Assembly: GCA_030424595.1 (NCBI GenBank)
Contig: JAUHWG010000001.1
Span: forward strand, 62,001-126,000
Direction of reading: 5' to 3'
Source: Polyangia bacterium
GTDB taxonomy: Bacteria; Myxococcota_A; Polyangia; Nannocystales; Nannocystaceae
Length of the DNA stretch: 64,000 bases
Shown here: positions 38,209-45,849 of the stretch, in pieces
How the letters are laid out: every line of letters begins with the position of its first letter
Position numbering within the stretch: the stretch's first letter is position 1
Program-made: the position numbers and the translations under genes
Notes under the pieces: model-generated
Databases searched by the model: none
The model's input: only the letters and a program-made list of their open reading frames with translations
What the model was told of the DNA's origin: nothing

Positions 38209-39116
38209 AGGTCCTGATCACCGGCATCACCGGCGCCCACGCACGGATGGTCGCAGAGCGTCTCCTCGGCCGCGGGTACGAGGTGATCGGCATCGACCGC
38301 CGGACATGGACGGATCCTCCAGAGGGGATCCGGGTCTACAAGGCCGATGTCCGCAAGCGACCCGCCGCCGACGTCTTCCGCAGCGAACGGCCCGACGTCG
38401 TCATCCACATGGCGACGATCACCCACTTCTCCGGCTCCCGCGAGGAGCGCCTGCGGATCAACCTCCAGGGCACGCGGATCGTCTTTGAGCACTGCCACGA
38501 GCACGGGGTCAAGCACGCCATCTTCGTCGGCCGGCACACGATCTACGGCGCAGCTCCAGACGCGCCCCTCTATCGCACCGAGGACGAGCCGCCGCTCGCC
38601 GTGACGACCTTCCCGGAGCTCGCCGATCTGGTCGCCGCCGATCTCCACGCTGCGACCGCGCTGTGGCGCTGGCCGACCCTCAAGACCGCGGTCCTGCGCC
38701 TCGTCTACACCCTCGGACCGCTCCGCCGCGGGACCCTCGCCAACTTCCTCGGCGGCCCGCGGGTGCCGCGGATCCTCGGGTTTGACCCGCTCTTTCAGAT
38801 GATGCACGACGAGGACGCGGCCGACGCCCTGATCGCCTGCATCGAGAGCCGGATAAGCGGCGTCTTCAACGTCGCAGGACCGCCGCCAGTGCCCCTATCG
38901 GTGCTCTGTCGGGGTACACACCGCAAGTCCTTCGAGATCCCCGAGGCGATCTTCCCGTACATCAGCGGTCGCTTTGGACTCCCCCATCTGCCGCCCGGCG
39001 CGGTCGCCCATATCAAGTATCCGATCGTCGTCGACGCGACCGCTTTTCAGGCCGCCACCGGCTTCAAGCACCGCTTCGACAGCCACTCGGTGATGACCTC
39101 GTTCCGCGGCGACTGA
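38205..39116 (+). CDS. NAD-dependent epimerase/SDR-like protein without the usual Tyr-Lys pair
   Basis: The 303-aa extended-SDR protein has a clear Rossmann start ([20 protein letters not shown]) and conserved later blocks ([41 protein letters not shown]). Where the catalytic YxxxK is expected, after [14 protein letters not shown], the sequence reads [10 protein letters not shown] with Phe and Ala. It may bind NAD(P) without normal dehydrogenase or epimerase chemistry. It starts within the stop of the acyltransferase gene and ends 44 bases before the convergent reductase gene. Confidence 0.8.
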   Translation: MKVLITGITGAHARMVAERLLGRGYEVIGIDRRTWTDPPEGIRVYKADVRKRPAADVFRSERPDVVIHMATITHFSGSREERLRINLQGTRIVFEHCHEHGVKHAIFVGRHTIYGAAPDAPLYRTEDEPPLAVTTFPELADLVAADLHAATALWRWPTLKTAVLRLVYTLGPLRRGTLANFLGGPRVPRILGFDPLFQMMHDEDAADALIACIESRISGVFNVAGPPPVPLSVLCRGTHRKSFEIPEAIFPYISGRFGLPHLPPGAVAHIKYPIVVDATAFQAATGFKHRFDSHSVMTSFRGD

Positions 39117-39160
39117 GCCGTCGGCCACTCGTCCTCTCGGCGAGGGCGTATGACGACGCG

Positions 39161-40060
39161 CTACGCCTCCAGCGCGTGCGCCGGATAGCGCAGCGAGACC
39201 CCGAGGAGCTCCTTCAGGCGCCCGTTCGCGACCCGCTTCCCGCGGACCTCCGCGGAGCGCGGCTCCAGCTCCCAACGCGGCGCCGGCCCCCCCTGCGATT
39301 CGGCGAGGAGGGCGTACATCTCCCGCCGAGGGCGATGGTCGTCGTCACACACGTGCACCCGGGCGGAGACCCCAGCCGGTGCACGGAGGGCGGCGACGAC
39401 CGCCTGGAGCGCGTCATCGCGGTGGATCAGGTTGGTCGCCTGCATCCCGTCGCCGCTGAGGATCCGCTCCGGATCCCCGCGATAGATCCTGCCGAGCCCG
39501 CGCCCGGGGCCGTAGAGGCCGCCCAGGCGGAGAACGAACCATGACCAGCCCCGCGCTTCGCACTTCTCGATCACCCGCTCCTCGGCCTCACGCTGGACCC
39601 GCCCGCGCTCGCTGCTCGGCCAGGCCAGGGCCTCCTCGTCGACCCAGCCGTCGGCGTCGGCGAGGGCCGACGTCGAGCTGACGTAGACCACACGACCTGC
39701 ACCTTGTGACAGATCCTTGGAGGCGGGCGCGAAGGCCTCGAGGATCCTCGCCGTCCCCTCGACATAGACCCTCCTCCGGTCCTGTTGCCGACCCGCGGCC
39801 ATGCAGATCACCAGCGCGTCCGCCCCAGAGAGGGCGGCCTCGACCCGCGACGTCTCATCCGCGACGACGTCTAGGGCGCGGACCTCGACCCCGTCGGCCG
39901 CGGCCCAGGGCTCACCGCTGCGGGTCGTCGCGATGACCGAGCGCTCCGCCGCGAGCATCCCCGCGAGCGGTCTTCCGAGGAACCCCGCGCCGACAATGCC
40001 GACCCGCGCGAGAGGACCCGGAGCCTCAGAAGCTGATGCCACCACCGACGATGAAGTCAT
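39161..40060 (-). CDS. NAD(P)-binding reductase/epimerase (atypical SDR)
   Basis: The 299-aa product has a Rossmann motif VGIVGAGFLGRPLAGML, ADALVICMAAGRQQ, VVYVSSTSALADADG and LRLGGLYGPGRGLG, typical of YeeZ-like atypical SDRs. It ends with SLRYPAHALEA. The activity is unknown. No ATG, GTG or TTG lies between the end of the upstream gene and the Rossmann start. The start must therefore be the ATG at 40060 or a GTG at 40045/40042, giving a 17-35 base overlap with the preceding outer-membrane protein gene. Confidence 0.82.
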   Translation of the reverse strand: MTSSSVVASASEAPGPLARVGIVGAGFLGRPLAGMLAAERSVIATTRSGEPWAAADGVEVRALDVVADETSRVEAALSGADALVICMAAGRQQDRRRVYVEGTARILEAFAPASKDLSQGAGRVVYVSSTSALADADGWVDEEALAWPSSERGRVQREAEERVIEKCEARGWSWFVLRLGGLYGPGRGLGRIYRGDPERILSGDGMQATNLIHRDDALQAVVAALRAPAGVSARVHVCDDDHRPRREMYALLAESQGGPAPRWELEPRSAEVRGKRVANGRLKELLGVSLRYPAHALEA

Positions 40061-40694
40061 ACCGGACCATCGAATAGCCAGGCCCGAAGACGAAGTCAAA
40101 GTGAGGTAGCTGGGTGTAGAGGAGGCCGCGATCGCCGAGCGCAAGCTTGAGCGCCACGCCCCCCTGGACGCTCCCCCCGCGCATGGTCGGGTGGCCGAAC
40201 CAGCGGCTGTGGTGGTAGCCGATCGCGACGTTGGGCGACACGTAGAAGCCGACGTCCTTGAGCACCTGGACATCCCAGCTGAACTTCGGCGCCACGATCA
40301 CGCCGAAATAGCCGTAGCCGAGGAGCTCCTCCTGGACGAGGAGGCCAGCCGCAGGACCCTCACCGGTCCCCTTGAAGTGGAAGCCTAGCTCCTGGGAGAT
40401 CTTGAGCGCGCCTCCGCAGCCGAGCGTCTGGAAGCCAGGCTCGTTGTAGAGGCTCTGCCCGTAGTAGTAGCCGGCGTAGCACTGGCCGCCGATCCCGGCT
40501 GTGGGACCGACGCCGAGGAGCGCGAAGAAGGGCCGGGTCGAGGGCCTGAGCGCCCACGGCGTCTCCTTGGCGGCCGCCTCCGGGAGGCCGGCGAAGACCG
40601 CCACCGCAGCCGCGACCATGACAGAGCCCCGGCGGAGACAGCGACGGGCCCGGCCGGTGCGGGCGGAGAGTGGGGCGAACACGCCAGACGTCAT
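40026..40694 (-). CDS. Predicted outer-membrane beta-barrel protein
   Basis: From the ATG at 40694 the product is 222 aa. An Arg-rich n-region and hydrophobic core (VMVAAAVAVFAGLPEAAA) form a signal peptide, so the ATG at 40619 is also possible. The rest is Gly/Tyr/Phe-rich with alternating strands (YAGYYYGQSLYNEPG, LLGYGYFGVIVAPKFSWDV, YVSPNVAIGYHHS, GPGYSMVRYDFIVGGGISF). The closing strand ends in Phe as in outer-membrane barrels. No named family is recognised. It overlaps the reductase gene downstream. Confidence 0.72.
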   Translation of the reverse strand: MTSGVFAPLSARTGRARRCLRRGSVMVAAAVAVFAGLPEAAAKETPWALRPSTRPFFALLGVGPTAGIGGQCYAGYYYGQSLYNEPGFQTLGCGGALKISQELGFHFKGTGEGPAAGLLVQEELLGYGYFGVIVAPKFSWDVQVLKDVGFYVSPNVAIGYHHSRWFGHPTMRGGSVQGGVALKLALGDRGLLYTQLPHFDFVFGPGYSMVRYDFIVGGGISF

Positions 40695-40834
40695 GATGAG
40701 CGCTACCGCGAGGTAGGGCGCCCAGCGCCCCGCAACTCGAATCCTAGCGAGCGCTCTCGCCGAAGGGAAGGAGGGCATCGCCGGAAGACGCCCTGGATTG
40801 CTGGCGGCTGCCCCCCCCCGTACACTTGGAGACC

Positions 40835-41812
40835 GTGATCAAGATGGTCGAAATTGCCTGTCCTCGCTGCTCGTCGAGCGAGGCCGACAAGGTCGGGCCC
40901 GACGTGTTCGTCTGCTCGCACTGCCAGACCCGCTTCATCGTCGACCACGGCCGGGCGAAGCTCCCCGACGGTCACATGACCCCAGCCGCGGCGAAGCGCG
41001 GCCGAACACCGATGCTCGCCTTGGGCCTCGGCGTGGGCGCCTTCGTCGCAGCGTTGGTCGTCGTGCTCGGGCTCTCCTCGAGCGACTCGACCGCCCCGGA
41101 ACGGACGGTGGCGATGCCCGAGGTCGCGAACGCCCCCTCGCCTCTCATCACCTCGCCCCCGCCGAGCCCCCCGAGCTCGTCGATCTCGACGAGGCCGACC
41201 GTCAGCCCGTCAGTCGTCGCCGCACCGCCGCCCCCGTCCGCGACCCTCGAGGCGACCGTCCGCGGCGAGACCAGCATCGGCGGTCACTTCTGGCTCGCGA
41301 CCTATCGCAACACAGGCGAGGCCCCGATAGGCAGGCCCGCGATCGTCGTCAGCCTCTTCGACGGGAGCGGAGCCCGCGTCGGCGAAGAGCGGGGCTACGC
41401 CTACCGCGACTATCTCGGCCCCGGCGAGTCGACGACGGTCCACGCGATGTCGAGAAAGCCGCCAAAGTACGAGCGGGCGGAGGTCACCATCGTCGACCCC
41501 CAGGTGCCTAGCTTCAGCCGCGAGCCCGTCAATCTCGAGGTCCGCGAGCACACCGTCAACAACCTCGGTCGCGGTCGCAGCCACGTCATCGGTACGGTCG
41601 AGAATTCGAGCGAGACCGCGGTCGACTTCGTCAAGATCATGGTCGTCGGGCGCAACGACGCCGGCGACCCCGTCGCGTACGGCACCGCCTACGCGACCGA
41701 CAAGGACCTCGGGCCCGGCGAGTCGAGCGGATTCAAGGTGAACCTCGGGACATGGGTCGTCGAGGACCCGAAGACGATCGAGGCGATCGCCTTCGGTCGG
41801 CCCAGCCGCTGA
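40835..41812 (+). CDS. Zinc-ribbon membrane protein with FxLYD-like domains
   Basis: The product is about 325 aa. It starts with a zinc ribbon (CPRC then CSHC, 18 residues apart), followed by one transmembrane helix (TPMLALGLGVGAFVAALVVVLGL). A Pro/Ser-rich linker precedes two similar beta-domains, each with a GTVENSS/ATYRNTG-type strand and a LGPGES loop, like FxLYD repeats. The ribbon is probably cytoplasmic and the repeats outside. The start is ambiguous: TTG 40826, GTG 40835 or ATG 40844, with GGAG at 40828-40831. I chose the GTG. It is followed after 6 bases by the next gene. Confidence 0.72.
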   Translation: MIKMVEIACPRCSSSEADKVGPDVFVCSHCQTRFIVDHGRAKLPDGHMTPAAAKRGRTPMLALGLGVGAFVAALVVVLGLSSSDSTAPERTVAMPEVANAPSPLITSPPPSPPSSSISTRPTVSPSVVAAPPPPSATLEATVRGETSIGGHFWLATYRNTGEAPIGRPAIVVSLFDGSGARVGEERGYAYRDYLGPGESTTVHAMSRKPPKYERAEVTIVDPQVPSFSREPVNLEVREHTVNNLGRGRSHVIGTVENSSETAVDFVKIMVVGRNDAGDPVAYGTAYATDKDLGPGESSGFKVNLGTWVVEDPKTIEAIAFGRPSR

Positions 41813-41818
41813 GGTCTC

Positions 41819-42511
41819 GTGCAGCCCAAGGAAGAGGCGTCTCACCTCCCGGTCCGCGCTGTCGCTCGGCGTCCGCTCGCGACGCGGCACGGGGCACGTC
41901 TCGCGCGGCAACATCGACGGCTCGCCAGCATCGACGCCGGCCGGCTGCGCCGACGCTACCGTCTGACCCTGACCAGCGTCTGGTTGCTCGTCACCGCCCT
42001 GACCGCGCTCACGCTGGCGACGCTCACCTCCTTCAGCACCGCTGAGGTCTTCTTCATCACCACTGTCACCTCGGTGATCGCCCTCCCCCTCCTCGCCCGC
42101 TCGGCGGTCCCCCAGTGGCTGCTCGAGCGGACCTTGAGCGCCGAGGATCAGGACGCCGCGCTCGCGACCGGACACCTGAGCCGCCGCCTCGCGTCGCTCG
42201 TCCAGTCGACCCGCTTCCTCCGGCTCGCCATCGAAGAGTCTGGCACGGAGGACAGCAACGCGGATCGCGAGGTCTGGAACTGGATCGCGGAGGTGCGGGA
42301 GCTAGCGCCTGAGGAGCGGACCGTTCTCGACAGCCTCGGCCTCTCGGTCGACGGTGTCGAGGCGGCGCTCCTCACCGAGGTCGAGGAGCGCGAGAAGGCG
42401 GACGAAGAGGCGCTGGCGCGGGTCGATCATCGCCGCATGGAGGTCATCGCCGAGCAGCTCGAGGGCTTCGAGACCGCGCTCCTCCGCCACAACCCTGACC
42501 CCTACCGCTGA
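41819..42511 (+). CDS. Two-helix membrane protein of unknown function
   Basis: The 230-aa product starts at a GTG with GAGG four bases upstream. A basic N-terminus (residues 1-48) is followed by two hydrophobic helices (about 51-92: LTLTSVWLLVTALTALTLAT and FFITTVTSVIALPLLA). A charged helical cytoplasmic region follows with a likely coiled coil near 195-222. No family is recognised. It lies 6 bases after the zinc-ribbon gene and is probably co-transcribed with it. Confidence 0.65.
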   Translation: MQPKEEASHLPVRAVARRPLATRHGARLARQHRRLASIDAGRLRRRYRLTLTSVWLLVTALTALTLATLTSFSTAEVFFITTVTSVIALPLLARSAVPQWLLERTLSAEDQDAALATGHLSRRLASLVQSTRFLRLAIEESGTEDSNADREVWNWIAEVRELAPEERTVLDSLGLSVDGVEAALLTEVEEREKADEEALARVDHRRMEVIAEQLEGFETALLRHNPDPYR

Positions 42512-42540
42512 GATCCTCTGGCGCCGGTCCCTGCTCGCCA

Positions 42541-42595
42541 CGCGATGTGCCAGCGTGCTCCCGCGCCGCTCCTCGGAGCTCGCTGGCACATCGCG
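42541..42595. repeat. Long near-perfect hairpin in a 318-base intergenic gap
   Basis: Arms 42541-42561 and 42575-42595 are 21 bases each with a single mismatch (CGCGATGTGCCAGC core) around a 13-base loop. It starts 29 bases after the stop of the membrane-protein gene. No T-run follows. It could be a terminator, an RNA-processing hairpin or a REP-like repeat unit. The rest of the gap (42596-42829) shows no coding frame or other signal. Confidence 0.6.
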
Positions 42596-42829
42596 ACAAC
42601 ACCGGCGAGACCTTCGGAGCCCGTCGAGCCCGACGCGAGAGCGCCCCGCTCGTCACGAAGGGAGACTGGCGCTCACCGCGGCGGAGTCCCCGCCAGGGGG
42701 CCCCCTTCCTCGCAGCGCAGCCCCAACTCCCGCCAGAGGTCCGCATAGGCGCGTCCGGAACGCTCCCAACTTCATCGACCCCGTGCCCCTTGCCGACTCC
42801 GATCCGATGGTTAAACCGATCCCCACGCC

Positions 42830-43765
42830 ATGAGCTTATCCGTCTCGTCCGCTGTCACCGATGCGCTCCCGATTCTCCCCGAGAGCGCCCCCGCGATCGA
42901 CCTCCGAGAGGTCCAATCTGATCTAGAGGCGGTGGCACGTGACGCTCTCCTCGCCCGCTCTCGCGGTCTTCGCCTGATCGACGCGGTCACGGATCCCGAC
43001 TACCCGAACCTCATGACCTTCCACAGCGGGATCCGAGACGCCCTCTTCCTCGAGATCCCACGCGAGTATGACCCTTGGGTCAGCGCTGTCACGGGCGGCG
43101 GGGACGACAGCAGCGTCGCCCTCTCAGGGCTTCAACGGATGATCGTCGGCTACGCGCAGGGCGAGGCGGGGAGCGACGACACCGAGGTCCAGGCGATGCA
43201 GCAGGTCCTCGCGGAGCTGCTCGTCTTTGAGGCGCTCCGCCTTCAGCTCCTGGTCTTGGCCCTCGGCAGCGAAGACTACGAGCAGCTCGGCGGCGAAGAG
43301 TCCGACATCGACGCGATCGCTTGGGCGGAGGTCGAGGTCCTCCTCCACGCGCCGGAGCTCCGCGATCCCTCCATCCGACCGCTGCACGTCCTCCGGGCGA
43401 CGGCGAGCGTCTCCCTCGCCCGCGACGCGGCCGAGCGCGCCGAGGAGCTCCGCCGGGCGAGCCCTGATCTACGCGACGAGGTCCGCATGCGAGCACGCCT
43501 CCGGGCCGCCCTCCGCGAGCTCCGCCTTCCAGAGGCTGTTCTCCTCGAGAACGCGCTCTCCACCCTCCTCGGCGGTGAGCGTCGTGAGCTCCACGAGCTG
43601 CAGGCCCAGCGTCCGCTCGCCCTCGAGGGTCTCTCGCGGCAAGCGATGGACCAGCGGGTCTCCCGCGGCCGGCGAGCCCTCACCCGAGCGAAAGCCAAGT
43701 GGCCCCGCCGCCGTCGGCCTGCGCTCTTCGACCTCCTCCGGCCCGCGCAGGATCCCGCCATTTGA
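42830..43765 (+). CDS. Unknown protein with a possible sigma-region-4-like C-terminal helix-turn-helix
   Basis: The 311-aa, mostly helical, Leu/Ala/Arg/Glu-rich product has no signal peptide. Residues 236-292 (LRLPEAVLLENALSTLLGGE, then LEGLSRQAMDQRVSRGRRA) resemble sigma-70 region 4, where GLSRQAM-QRVSRGRR would be the recognition helix. No region 2 is obvious, so it is not a standard sigma factor. It may be a diverged regulator. The start ATG has no clear ribosome binding site. It precedes lspA by 36 bases. The call is tentative. Confidence 0.55.
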   Translation: MSLSVSSAVTDALPILPESAPAIDLREVQSDLEAVARDALLARSRGLRLIDAVTDPDYPNLMTFHSGIRDALFLEIPREYDPWVSAVTGGGDDSSVALSGLQRMIVGYAQGEAGSDDTEVQAMQQVLAELLVFEALRLQLLVLALGSEDYEQLGGEESDIDAIAWAEVEVLLHAPELRDPSIRPLHVLRATASVSLARDAAERAEELRRASPDLRDEVRMRARLRAALRELRLPEAVLLENALSTLLGGERRELHELQAQRPLALEGLSRQAMDQRVSRGRRALTRAKAKWPRRRRPALFDLLRPAQDPAI

Positions 43766-43801
43766 GCCCCGCTCGGGGCTAGGCTATCCTCCGCGGCCAC
43801 C

Positions 43802-44371
43802 ATGACCGAGCCGTCGACAGATCGAGAACCCTCCCGCGGCGGCCGCCTCGCCCTCACTGCGGGCATCGCCGCAGCGGCTCTCGCCTTGGATCTGTGGACC
43901 AAGCAGTGGGCCTGGGACAACCTCCGCTACCAACCAAAGCGGATCATCTCCGAGGGCTTTCTCCAGCTCGAGTACGCGTTCAACACCGGCTCCGCCTTCG
44001 GCTTCCTCCGCAGCGCGAGCTGGTCGCGGACCTTCTTCATCGTCGTCACCTTCGCCGCCGTGATCTACATGGTCCGGCTGGCGCTGACCTTGCCGACCCG
44101 CTTCCTCAGCGGCTACGTGGCGGTCTCGCTGATCATCGGCGGAGCCCTCGGCAACCTCTACGACCGCTTCTTCCGCTTCGACTTTCAGATCCAGAAGCAC
44201 GGGGTGGTGGACTTCCTCGTCTTCTACTACTGGCCCGACAAGCGCTGGCCGGCGTTCAACGTCGCCGATGTCGCCCTCGTCGTCGGCGTCATCCTCTTCA
44301 TGCTCTACCTCCGGCGCCACGGCGATCTCCTCGACGGGAGCCCCGCCAAGAGCCCCGCCAAGAGCCCCTAG
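43802..44371 (+). CDS. lspA: Lipoprotein signal peptidase II, copy 1
   Basis: The 189-aa integral membrane aspartyl protease removes signal peptides from prolipoproteins. Four hydrophobic helices and both catalytic Asp are present: Asp121 in GALGNLYDRF and Asp156 in FNVADVAL. NTGSAFGFL is also conserved. The C-terminal tail carries a small SPAK repeat. It is followed 15 bases later by lgt and then a second lspA, so two processing enzymes flank the lipidating enzyme. Confidence 0.95.
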   Translation: MTEPSTDREPSRGGRLALTAGIAAAALALDLWTKQWAWDNLRYQPKRIISEGFLQLEYAFNTGSAFGFLRSASWSRTFFIVVTFAAVIYMVRLALTLPTRFLSGYVAVSLIIGGALGNLYDRFFRFDFQIQKHGVVDFLVFYYWPDKRWPAFNVADVALVVGVILFMLYLRRHGDLLDGSPAKSPAKSP

Positions 44372-44386
44372 GAGCGCAGCGCCGCC

Positions 44387-45265
44387 ATGCACCCGATCCT
44401 CCTCGAAGGTACGTGGATCGGCGACCTGAACAGCTACGGCACGCTGATCCTCTTCGGCGGCCTTAGCCTCGCCCCTGGTATGTGGTGGGATCGCAAGCAG
44501 CGCGATCTCCCGGCGGAGCTGCTCCTCGACATCTACATCGTCTTCGTCGTCGGCTGCTTCGTCGGCGGTCGAGTTCTCGACATCATCAGCCGGCCGGCGG
44601 TCTTCCTCGCCGAGCCGGCGCGGATGTTCTCGGGGCAGGACTCGTTCGTCTTCTACGGCTCGCTCATCGGCGTCTTCCTCGGCTTCTTCTGGCTCGCCCA
44701 CAAGTACCGCCGCCCGATGCACGAGCTGTGCGATCTCGTCACGCCGTGGGTCCCCATAGGCCACGGGATCGCCCGGATCGGCTGCTGGCTCGCCGGCTGT
44801 TGCTTTGGCGCCCCGGTCGTCGGCGACCCGGCGTGGTCCGCCCACTTCCCGGCGGGCTCGATCGCCCACAGCGGCGGCGAGGTCCCCCTCCACGGCGCGA
44901 CGACGGTCGGCCTCTTCCCGATCCAGCTGATGGAGGTCGGAGGCCTGTGGATCCTCGGCCTCCTCCTCATGACCCGGAGGATCCGCCGCGGCGTCGAGGC
45001 GCCTTGGCGCATGAGCGGCCTCTACGCCCTGGGCTACGGCCTCCTCCGCCTGATCACAGAGTTCTTCCGCGGCGATCACTCGCGCAATCACCTCTTCACC
45101 CTCGAGCTCCCCAGGCTCGCCGACCTCCTCCACCTCCCGGCGGATCAGCCCTTTCTCCTCTCCACGTCGCAGCTGATCAGCCTCGGCCTCGTCCTGTGGG
45201 GAGGCATGATGATCCGCAGGAGCCGCGACCCCGCCCGTGAGCTATCCTCCGAGCCCTCGTCATGA
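44387..45265 (+). CDS. lgt: Prolipoprotein diacylglyceryl transferase
   Basis: The 292-aa integral membrane enzyme attaches diacylglycerol to the lipobox Cys. The blocks FYGSLIGVFLGFFW, PIGHGIARIGCWLAGCCFGAP (the Lgt signature region) and SGLYALGYGLLRLITEFFRG are present. About seven membrane helices are expected. Cys-rich WLAGCCFG replaces the NxxNGE form seen in E. coli, as in several other phyla. It overlaps the second lspA by ATGA. Confidence 0.93.
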   Translation: MHPILLEGTWIGDLNSYGTLILFGGLSLAPGMWWDRKQRDLPAELLLDIYIVFVVGCFVGGRVLDIISRPAVFLAEPARMFSGQDSFVFYGSLIGVFLGFFWLAHKYRRPMHELCDLVTPWVPIGHGIARIGCWLAGCCFGAPVVGDPAWSAHFPAGSIAHSGGEVPLHGATTVGLFPIQLMEVGGLWILGLLLMTRRIRRGVEAPWRMSGLYALGYGLLRLITEFFRGDHSRNHLFTLELPRLADLLHLPADQPFLLSTSQLISLGLVLWGGMMIRRSRDPARELSSEPSS

Positions 45266-45846
45266 CCGATGTTGCGCCAACCACCGATCCTCTGCGGAGG
45301 CAGCGGATCCTCCTCACCGTCGCGGCTGTCGTCGTGTCGCTCGTTCTCGACCTTTGGACCAAGGCCTGGGCCTGGGAGAACCTCCGCGGCCAGCCGCCGC
45401 TCGCGATCTTCGACGACCTCTTCCTGCTCGAGTTCTCGTTCAACACAGGCTCGGCCTTCGGCCTCTTCGGCGGGCAAGAGTTCGCCCGCCCGCTCTTTAT
45501 CGTCGTCACGATCCTGACCGTCGGCTACATGGGCGCGCTGGTCCGCAAGCTTCCGACCGAGCGGGCCTACGGCTACCTCGCGATCGGCCTGGTGATCGGC
45601 GGAGCCCTCGGCAACATGCACGATCGGATCGTCCGCTCCCTCGAGATCGGCGGCGAGCTCCGGCACGGCGTGGTCGACTGGATCCTCGTCTACTACATGC
45701 CGAACAAGCCCTGGCCGAATTTCAACGTCGCTGACATCGCCCTGGTGATCGGCGTCGGGCTTCTCCTCCCCTACCTGCTCTTTCACGCAGAGCCGGCGAT
45801 CGAGGCCGATCTCGAGGCAAAGGGCTCGTCGGACGCCGAGGGCTGA
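45262..45846 (+). CDS. lspA: Lipoprotein signal peptidase II, copy 2
   Basis: The 194-aa paralogue of the lspA two genes upstream shares most of the same blocks (LDLWTKAWAWENLR, FNTGSAFGLF, GGALGNMHDR, NVADIAL). Both catalytic Asp are kept (Asp121, Asp158). It is similar enough to suggest duplication around lgt, yet diverged enough for distinct specificity or timing. It starts in the lgt stop codon and ends 3 bases before the convergent pabB gene. Confidence 0.94.
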   Translation: MTDVAPTTDPLRRQRILLTVAAVVVSLVLDLWTKAWAWENLRGQPPLAIFDDLFLLEFSFNTGSAFGLFGGQEFARPLFIVVTILTVGYMGALVRKLPTERAYGYLAIGLVIGGALGNMHDRIVRSLEIGGELRHGVVDWILVYYMPNKPWPNFNVADIALVIGVGLLLPYLLFHAEPAIEADLEAKGSSDAEG

Positions 45847-45849
45847 GCC

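Noticed and set aside
39117..39160. Terminator between the convergent SDR genes
   Set aside because: Only a 4-pair CCTC/GAGG stem is visible, too weak to report.
42545..42921. Short frames in the 42.5-42.8 kb gap
   Set aside because: They run over the long hairpin, have no ribosome binding site and have shadow-like composition.
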